Positions 1-6,000 of a stretch of 6,277 nucleotides of DNA are shown here, in pieces; the stretch's first letter is position 1, and each line of letters begins with the position of its first letter. This DNA is from Candidatus Fermentibacterota bacterium. Its GTDB lineage: Bacteria > Fermentibacterota > Fermentibacteria > Fermentibacterales > Fermentibacteraceae. A model generated the notes under the pieces. The model ran no database searches and was not told where the DNA came from. It saw only the letters and a program-made list of their open reading frames with translations. The stretch covers positions 1 to 6,277 of the forward strand of contig JAKLEF010000119.1 of the NCBI GenBank assembly GCA_022703195.1. The letters are read 5' to 3'. Made by a program: the position numbers and the translations under genes.

Positions 1-779
1 CCGTCCTCTTCCGCAGGGGCGACCTCGGCCGGTTCTCCTCGATACCCTCGGTCGCCGTGATCGGCTCGCGCAGGGCATCCCAGTACGGCCTGCGCGCCGC
101 GCGGGCCCTCGCTTCGGGCATCGCGTCGCGGGGGGTGGGGATCGTCAGCGGCATGGCAAGGGGCATCGACGGCGAAGCCCACAGGGGCTGCCTCGAGGTC
201 GGCGGATCCACGATCGCGGTCCTCGGCTGCGGCATCGACGTGGTCTATCCGCGCGAACACGCGGGCCTCGCGGAGGAGATCGCCGCGAACGGCGCCCTCG
301 TGACGGAATTCCCGCCCGGCACCCGGCCAGAGGCCTTCAACTTCCCCAGGAGGAACAGGCTGATAAGCGGGTTCTCCAGGGCTCTTGTCGTCGTAGAGGC
401 CGGCGACAGGAGCGGCACCATGATCACCGTCGACGCCGCGCTCGAGCAGGGCAGGGACGTGTTCGCCGTCCCCGGCGAGATCACCCGCACCGGCTCACGG
501 GGCACCAACAGGCTCCTCAGGGAGGGCGCAATGGTCGCGACATGCCCCGGCGACATCCTCGAATCGCTCGGCATCTCCGACGAGCCGTCCTCCGGGAGGG
601 ATCCGAAGGCCTCCTGCGGCGACCCCGTGACTGATGCCCTGATGAAAGGCCCGGCTCACTTCGACGAACTCGCCGGATCGACGGGCATGGAGGCTCCCGA
701 ACTGCAGGCCCGGCTGCTCATGCTCGAGATGTCGGGCCGGATCGTGCGCCGCCCCGGCGGATTCTACACCCTCCCGTAA
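1..779 (+). CDS. dprA: DNA-processing protein DprA (Smf), 5' end cut by the window edge
   Basis: DprA binds incoming single-stranded DNA in the cytoplasm and loads RecA onto it during natural transformation; in non-competent bacteria its role is less clear. The frame is open from position 3 with no start codon in family position. The residues before the GTG at 57 (an RRGDL-type stretch and a PSVAVIGSR strand) already match DprA, so 57 is not the true start and the N-terminal part lies upstream. Visible hallmarks of the Rossmann-like DprA core are the GSRRAS turn (about 60-77), SGMARGID (147-170), TIAVLGCGIDVVYP (about 210-251), PPGTRPEAFNFPRRNRLISG (about 312-371), VVVEAGDRSGTMIT (about 390-430), VFAVPG and GTNRLLREGA. 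The last 50 residues (DALMKGPAHFDELA to GGFYTLP) match the C-terminal winged-helix domain often found in DprA. The reading frame is intact to TAA at 777-779. The next gene lies about 114 bases downstream on the same strand. Confidence 0.95.
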   Translation, partial: VLFRRGDLGRFSSIPSVAVIGSRRASQYGLRAARALASGIASRGVGIVSGMARGIDGEAHRGCLEVGGSTIAVLGCGIDVVYPREHAGLAEEIAANGALVTEFPPGTRPEAFNFPRRNRLISGFSRALVVVEAGDRSGTMITVDAALEQGRDVFAVPGEITRTGSRGTNRLLREGAMVATCPGDILESLGISDEPSSGRDPKASCGDPVTDALMKGPAHFDELAGSTGMEAPELQARLLMLEMSGRIVRRPGGFYTLP

Positions 780-832
780 AGACCGCTTTACACCCGCGTC
801 GCCCCGGCTGCGCGATGCTCCGGATCCCATGA

Positions 833-863
833 CGCAATACATCGTGTGGAATCGATTATTGCG
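833..863. promoter_or_regulatory. Imperfect inverted repeat upstream of the pilin-type operon (candidate operator or promoter region)
   Basis: The arms CGCAATA (833-839) and TATTGCG (857-863) are perfect reverse complements. They extend inward as ATCG/CGAT with one bulged C, leaving an 8-base loop at 845-852. The patch is AT-richer than its surroundings and sits in the only intergenic space before the pilin-type genes. A weak sigma70-like pair could be drawn (ATGACG at 829-834, GATTAT at 854-859, spacing 19), but each box matches only four of six bases. It may be an operator, part of a promoter, a hairpin in the 5' leader, or chance. If it is regulatory, the GTG at 846 inside it is unlikely to be the start of the next gene. 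Confidence 0.3.
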
Positions 864-893
864 ACATCGCGGGATGGCAGGTTCCTTGCTCAC

Positions 894-2300
894 ATGCTGG
901 GCATGAACATGAACCCGGACATGAAGGATCCGTTCATCCGACCGGACGGCGATGCCGGCCGCAGGGGGGCCATGCTGGTGCTGGCCTCCGCGGCGGCGGC
1001 CGTGGTGATGCTGTCGGCCCTGCTCCTGCTGGGTTACGTCGGCAGGATGAGGAGCGGGCAGACCGCCCGGGAGAGGGCGGCCCAGGCCGGTCTCACGAGC
1101 GCCGGCGCCGGCGAATGGCTGGCGTGGTCCCTCTCCGGGAGAGGTCTCCAGCCGCGCGATCTGGACGGGACGAGCTTCGAATCGGGGGGATTCTCGACCC
1201 GGATGGATCTCCTGTCTACCGCCCCCGTACCGCCTGCCTCCGTCACGATCGGGGAATTCCCGGCCGGTACCGCGGCAGTCGCGTCCGACGGCTCCATCAG
1301 TCTTCTCACGCCCTCGGGCGATTCGCTGGAGGTGAAGGTCTTCGATCCATCCGGCCGCTGGTTCGATCAGCTCCCTTCCCTCAGGGTCCCCGAGGGATCC
1401 GTGATAGCCGGAACGGGCTCAGGATCGGGATATCTCTTCGCGGTGATCACGGCGGATCCCGAGCCTTCGGTGCTCTTCACCGCCCGCGACGGTTCTGTGA
1501 CGAGATGCGAAGCACCGGCCCTGGAACCCGCCTGGACTGCCGCCGAGGCCGGGCTCCTCGACGGCATGCCGGCTGTCGTGCTCTACCGGTCCGAAGGTCC
1601 GGTCATCGCCATACTCCGCAACGGCTCCCTGCTCCAGGGCGGCTCCGCCGTCGAAGCAGCCCTCGGGCTCGACTGCGCCGGAACGCCGGTGCATGCAGGA
1701 GAGGGACCCGCGTCCATCGTGCGCTGCGATGCTGACATGGACGGCGCTGACGACCTGGCGGCCGTATCCCCCTCCAGGATAACCTGCTTCACCGCCTCGG
1801 GAACGGTATTCTCCGACTCCGTCCCCGGGGCCTCTCCAGCGGCATGGGGCTTCAGCAGGGTTTCCTCTGGATTCGTCGTATGCTGGGAAGGCGCCTCCGG
1901 ACGCACATGGAGGCGCCTGGGCTGGTCCGGCTTCCAGAGCATCGATCCCGTGGCCGCCCTATCGGGACCCAGCTGGACCGGTCTCCTCCACGAAGGCTGC
2001 AATTGTGTGGCAGGTGACGCCGGCGGTCTCCGCATCGCATCCTGCGCGAGCGGCGAATCGATGCTCCTCGCAGGAGGCAGGCCCGTCTTCGCAGACATCG
2101 ACGGCGGCCCGCCCGACGCCATCATCTGGAACGGCGGCTCGCTGTCCGTCGTGCTCGACCCCGTGGAAGGCGAGGGGACGGGCTCGCTGTGGAGGCTCTC
2201 CACCATGGAGGAGCCGGGCAGCACGAGGATCGACACGCTGTTCATCCCCGTCTACATGGACGGCAGCGGAGCCCTCTCGGTGAGGACCGGCGGCGCATGA
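894..2300 (+). CDS. Membrane-anchored protein with PilX/GspK-like N-terminus and beta-propeller-like ectodomain
   Basis: Probably an exported component of a pilus or pseudopilus; exact function unknown. Numbered from the ATG at 894 (468 residues), it has a charged leader, then RRG followed by a hydrophobic helix at about 26-49, then a polar amphipathic stretch (RMRSGQTARERAAQAG... to about 80). This layout resembles PilX/GspK prepilins. Position +5 after the putative G25/A26 cleavage is Leu rather than Glu, a departure known from GspK. The rest is beta-rich, with DADMDGADD at 279-287 and DIDGGPPD at 401-408. These resemble the calcium-binding loops of FG-GAP/VCBS integrin-type propellers. Several cysteines in the ectodomain suggest disulfides outside the cytoplasm. 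Start choice: the frame is open from GTG 846, but that codon lies in an inverted repeat and has no Shine-Dalgarno. ATG 894 has only a weak GGCAGG (877-882) at long spacing, and ATG 903, 909 or 921 remain possible. The stop TGA overlaps the next start by 4 bases (ATGA). A plain signal-anchored surface protein is the alternative. Confidence 0.75.
   Translation: MLGMNMNPDMKDPFIRPDGDAGRRGAMLVLASAAAAVVMLSALLLLGYVGRMRSGQTARERAAQAGLTSAGAGEWLAWSLSGRGLQPRDLDGTSFESGGFSTRMDLLSTAPVPPASVTIGEFPAGTAAVASDGSISLLTPSGDSLEVKVFDPSGRWFDQLPSLRVPEGSVIAGTGSGSGYLFAVITADPEPSVLFTARDGSVTRCEAPALEPAWTAAEAGLLDGMPAVVLYRSEGPVIAILRNGSLLQGGSAVEAALGLDCAGTPVHAGEGPASIVRCDADMDGADDLAAVSPSRITCFTASGTVFSDSVPGASPAAWGFSRVSSGFVVCWEGASGRTWRRLGWSGFQSIDPVAALSGPSWTGLLHEGCNCVAGDAGGLRIASCASGESMLLAGGRPVFADIDGGPPDAIIWNGGSLSVVLDPVEGEGTGSLWRLSTMEEPGSTRIDTLFIPVYMDGSGALSVRTGGA
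1889..1918. repeat. Perfect 10-bp inverted repeat inside a coding region
   Basis: The arms AGGCGCCTCC (1889-1898) and GGAGGCGCCT (1909-1918) are exact reverse complements separated by a 10-base loop. Each arm contains the palindrome GGCGCC. In RNA it would form a very stable stem. It lies within the coding region of the propeller-like protein, where it encodes part of EGASGRTWRRLG. There is no T-run after it, so it is not a typical intrinsic terminator. It may be chance in GC-rich DNA or a local translation or transcription pause. Confidence 0.6.
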
Positions 2301-2677
2301 CGGACTCCCGGGCCGGCTATTCCCTGATCGAGACCGTCCTGGCCTCAGCCATCCTTATCGTCGTGACGGGGGCTCTGGCCATGTCCGTGAAGGCGTTCTC
2401 GGACGGCCAGGAGTCGGTATCCTGCAGGGCCTCGGCGCTCGTCATCGCGGCCGACGAGATGGCGGACGCCGAATCATGGCCCGGTTCCGTGGCTCCGGGC
2501 AGCCGGACGGTCGAAGTGGACGGAAGGGAATACTCGATAGACACAAGGCTCATTTCTGAGGATACGGGCGGTTCTTTCAACGATCTGACAGTCACCGTGA
2601 CGGTGACCGGTCCCTCTGGAGGACCCGTCACCCTCGAGAGGCGATTCGTGGAATCGAAAGGAGCGGAATGGAGATGA
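2297..2677 (+). CDS. Type IV prepilin-like protein, small (GspI/PilV-like)
   Basis: A predicted minor pilin or pseudopilin of 126 residues. It would be cleaved and N-methylated by prepilin peptidase and built into a pilus or pseudopilus at the inner membrane. The N-terminus MTDSRAG/YSLIET shows the class III signal: a short polar leader, Gly at -1, an aromatic at +1 (Tyr in place of the usual Phe or Met) and Glu at +5. A hydrophobic helix of about 20 residues follows (ASAILIVVTGALAM). Downstream, a helix with AADEMADAES, a WPG segment, then VDGREYSID and a beta strand of alternating T and V recall GspI/PilV globular domains. The frame is open further upstream, but the ATG at 2297 is chosen because it forms an ATGA overlap with the previous stop and puts the leader at normal length. 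A TGAGG at 2281-2285 could serve as a weak ribosome binding site. Placing it exactly as GspI, GspH or PilV needs structural comparison. Confidence 0.88.
   Translation: MTDSRAGYSLIETVLASAILIVVTGALAMSVKAFSDGQESVSCRASALVIAADEMADAESWPGSVAPGSRTVEVDGREYSIDTRLISEDTGGSFNDLTVTVTVTGPSGGPVTLERRFVESKGAEWR
2657..2663 (+). promoter_or_regulatory. Ribosome binding site AAAGGAG for the second small prepilin
   Basis: This near-consensus Shine-Dalgarno sits inside the end of the preceding prepilin gene. It is 4 bases before ATG 2668 and 10 bases before ATG 2674. The second spacing is slightly long and the first is short. The ATG at 2674 also overlaps the upstream stop as ATGA, the same coupling as at 2297, which favours 2674. 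Confidence 0.55.
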
Positions 2678-3042
2678 GGAGTCCCTGCGGAGCGAGGGGC
2701 GGCTTCACGCTGGTCGAGGTGCTCATCGCCAGCCTGATCCTCGCCATCCTCGTGGTGGGCATCGGCTCTTTCTTCGGGCACATCATCACTCAGTCCGTCA
2801 TCATGGACGACAAGACGCAGGCTCTGGAGATAGCCCGGATGGGCATCGAGGAGATGCGCTCGGTGAGCATGGACACCGTGGCGGACGGCTCCATCGGCCC
2901 CGAGGTGACGGACAAGTTCTCGAAGTACGTGATAGTCAGCTCTCCATTCCCCTTGCTCTCTAACGCAAGGCTCGTCCAGTGCCTGGTGGTGTGGACCGGG
3001 GCCAACGGCCCCGACTCCCTCTCACTCAGCACCGTCTTCTAG
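2674..3042 (+). CDS. Type IV prepilin-like protein, small (PilV/GspI-like)
   Basis: A second predicted minor pilin, 122 residues from ATG 2674 or 124 from ATG 2668. The leader MRSPCGARGG ends at the prepilin peptidase site G/FTLVEV, with Phe +1 and Glu +5. A long hydrophobic helix follows (LIASLILAILVVGIGSFF). The segment ALEIARMGIEEMRS is typical of the PilV/GspI helix, where the family has an A-x-x-x-A-x-x-x-I-E pattern, and the C-terminal LVVWTG... to STVF is like the family's final strand pair. The gene shares its helix-then-short-domain plan with the gene just upstream, so the two may be diverged tandem paralogs. It overlaps that gene by 4 bases (start 2674) or 10 bases (start 2668), implying translational coupling. 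The stop TAG at 3040-3042 is followed after 11 bases by the next pilin-type gene. Confidence 0.88.
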   Translation: MRSPCGARGGFTLVEVLIASLILAILVVGIGSFFGHIITQSVIMDDKTQALEIARMGIEEMRSVSMDTVADGSIGPEVTDKFSKYVIVSSPFPLLSNARLVQCLVVWTGANGPDSLSLSTVF

Positions 3043-3048
3043 GGGTGG
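3041..3048 (+). promoter_or_regulatory. Ribosome binding site (AGGGGTGG) for the giant prepilin-fusion gene
   Basis: This purine-rich AGGGGTGG begins within the stop codon of the preceding gene and ends 5 bases before ATG 3054. It supports that start, which also gives a nine-residue prepilin leader of normal length. Confidence 0.5.
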
Positions 3049-3053
3049 TCGGG

Positions 3054-6000
3054 ATGAAAGCAAACGGAACCAGGAGGGGCATGAGCCTCGTCGAGGTGAC
3101 GATCGTGATCGTGGTCCTCGGCGTGATCATGGCCGGCGTCTTCATGATGTTCATCAGCGGCACCGAGCACTTCGAGTTCGCCCGCCGTCAGAACGAGCTG
3201 GACATGGACGCGAGGATGATCCTGGACAGGGTGTCCAACGAGATCATCTGGGCGGGCTACATGCCCGTCGGGGGATGGGACAACGACGAGTGGCACCCGA
3301 TAACCAAGGCCACGGCCGATTCCATGTCGTTCTTCGCCGACCTGGACGAGTCGGCGTCGCTCGAACCCACCGACTACAGGCACATCACCCGGATCAACGA
3401 CCAGGTGCGGATCACCGACGAGGGAAGCAGGACCCAGAACGTCGGCAACAACGTCACCTCGCTCCAGTACGTCTACCTGGACGAGGGGGGAAGCCAGATC
3501 CCGTTCCCCATCGACTCGACCACCCGCGACATGATCAGGCACGTCAGGATCACCCTTATCCTCACGTCCATCCACGGCGACAACGTCCTCCAGACCGTCA
3601 TGCACACATCGGTCTCCCCCCGGAACCTCGGGGTGAACCACAACATCGACCCGATGTTCTGGCCTCCCGAGCCCATGAGGGGCCTCATCGTCCTCAACGT
3701 GGCAGGTGACAGCCTCAACCCCGCGCCCACCGTCGACGAGGACGAGTTCAGCACGAGGCTCCAGTACTGGGGCTACACCGTGCGAGAGCTGACCGACGAC
3801 CAGCTCATCGGCTACGACTACTCCGAGGTCGACGCCCTCATCCTCAGGCACATCCCCGGCGGATCCCACTACGACGGCGCCTATCCGACGTTCTTCGCAG
3901 ACCTGCCGGTGCCGACGATCACCCTGTCCGCCCAGGACGCGGTGGACCTCTTCGCGATGGGCACATCCTACGGCGAGATCCAGAACGACCAGATGACGGT
4001 CGTGAAGTTCGGCCCGCCGGCCCATTTCACCGGCACCTTCAACGTGTACGAGGCGTTGACGAACGGGTACCAGTCCGTGCTCACCGGCATGTCCCCCGCT
4101 GTCGGCGACACTCTCTACCTGACCCCGGGAACCTTCTCCGACTCCTCGGGCGTATACGCCATCAATCTCGAGCTCGTGCCCGACAGCCTGCGCCGCGTTC
4201 ACTTCAGCGCGTGGCAGAGCCGCAGCTACACCGAGCGCGGGTGGGAGGTCTTCTTCAACATCGTGATGTGGCTCGCGGTGGACGAGGAGGGCTACCTCGG
4301 CACGCCCATCACCGCGCTCGAGGACTTCGAGGGCCCGCAGGCCACGGCCCAGGACGTCATCGTCTGGAGCGACGACATAGTCCCCGCCGCGGGAACCGAC
4401 ACGACGCAGATCTTCATCGACCAGTTCACGGGAGGCGCTGCCTCGAACTGGACAATGGCACCCCTCGGGGGCGGGAGGATCGACATCTACAACAACTCCC
4501 TCAGGATGGACAGGTCGGCCGTCGGAGCGGAGACGCGGAACCTAGCCAGCCTGGGCCTCGACCTCTCGGCGTTCGACGAGAACGTCGACGACCTCAGGCT
4601 GACGTACAGGTCGTACAGCGGCGAGGGAGCCGCCGACTCGGCCGACGGCGTGTTCTTCAGCGACTTCACCGCCACCCAGCTCGCATCCGTCGACTTCGAG
4701 ACGGGCATCCCCGCGAACGTCACCTTCTCGGGCACCGGAGGCAGGTACAGGCGCCTGAACACGGCGGGCTGGGGAGGCAACGGCTACTTCGTCACGCTGG
4801 ACGCAAACGTCAGCGGGACCAACGGCTACAGCAGGATGCGGGTCTCCGTGCCGACGGCCGGAGTCTCCGCGGGCGACGCCATCGTGATCTCCTACAGGTT
4901 CCACGATCACGGAGACGAGTCGCACAGCGGCGGTGCAAGCAGCTGGCAGGCCGACTACCTGGCATGGAACTCCACGGGGGCCTACACACCTCCGAACCTC
5001 CTGTACTATCTCGACCCGGCAAACCTAGCCTGGGACAACAGCAGATGGTACACCAGGACCGCCACCTTTACCATGCCCGCGGTCGTCCCGAACCCCATCT
5101 ACGTCGTCTTCGGCCAGTACGACAACCAGCAGGCCACCTCCATCAGCGGCAGTGACGGCATCTCGTTCGACGACATCACCGTCACGGCGTACGGCGACAG
5201 CACGTACTCGCTGGTCGGAACATGCGCCGGATCTGCCGCCTGGGCGTCGACTTCGATCGACCTCGACCAGGCCGCGAGAAATGCATCCTATCCGTTCGCG
5301 GCGAACTACAGGGTCCTGTTCAGCCAGTCCGGCACCGGAGTCATGCCCGGGTCCGGCGGCCGCCTGTGGGACGACGTCGAGGTGACGGCCCTGAGGCCTG
5401 GCACCGTCGTCGACGGCTGGCGCCACGGCCGCATGGCCATGAACAGGGTCGACGACTGGAACTGCAAGAGCATCCTGCCGGCCTTCGCCGACTCGTGGGT
5501 GAGCCAGGCATCCTCGGGCAGCAACTACAGCAACAACTCCTACTGCTACCTCCAGAGCCCGGCCATATCGGTGCCCGACTGGATAGACGCCCCCGTGTTC
5601 GAGTTCAGCCACAGGATGAGCGGAGAATCGGGCAACGGCGACGACGGCGGGTACGTCCAGATCTCGGTCGACGGAGGGGTCTGGACCAACCTCACCGCAT
5701 CCTCGGGCCTGCTCTACAACTACACTTCCACCACTAACTTCCCAGGGGGCTCCGGGATAGCGATCTTCGGCGGGACGACGATCAGCACACCGAGAACCGA
5801 GACGATCTCGCTGGAGGCCTACAAGGGCCGCACAGTGAGGTTCCGCTTCGTGTTCGGATCCGACGGCTCCACGACCAGCACTGGCTGGCTCCTCGACAAC
5901 TTCCTCGTCCACGGCCAGGCCGTGGGCTACCAGATCGGCTCCGTCCAGTTCCAGGCCCAGACCGTGCCCGCCCCCTGGAACTACCTGTGCGACGTCTACA

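Noticed and set aside
776..791. Hairpin GTAAAG-ACCG-CTTTAC across the dprA stop codon, considered as a terminator
   Set aside because: The stem is only 6 bp and AT-rich, with no following T-run, so it is too weak to call a terminator.
1115..1735. + strand open frame of 206 codons overlapping the propeller-like gene
   Set aside because: Arginine-rich off-frame translation without motifs; the overlapped gene has coherent membrane-helix and calcium-loop features.
2591..2607. Palindrome GTCACCG-TGA-CGGTGAC within the first small prepilin
   Set aside because: It is explained by the coding of an alternating Thr-Val beta strand (TVTVTVT) using ACC/ACG and GTC/GTG codons.
3039..4202. Long antisense open frame of 387 codons opposite the giant prepilin gene
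   Set aside because: Its translation is rich in V, D, G, H and E in the way expected of the reverse complement of GC-rich coding DNA, shows no recognisable motif, and conflicts with the strongly supported + strand prepilin.
4211..5155. + strand open frame of 314 codons in another frame
   Set aside because: Extremely arginine-, glycine- and proline-rich composition typical of an off-frame reading of GC-rich DNA; it overlaps the giant pilin, whose translation makes clear domain sense.
5025..5912. Antisense open frame of 295 codons
   Set aside because: Same kind of GC-driven shadow, lying opposite the jelly-roll modules of the giant pilin; no domain signature is visible.
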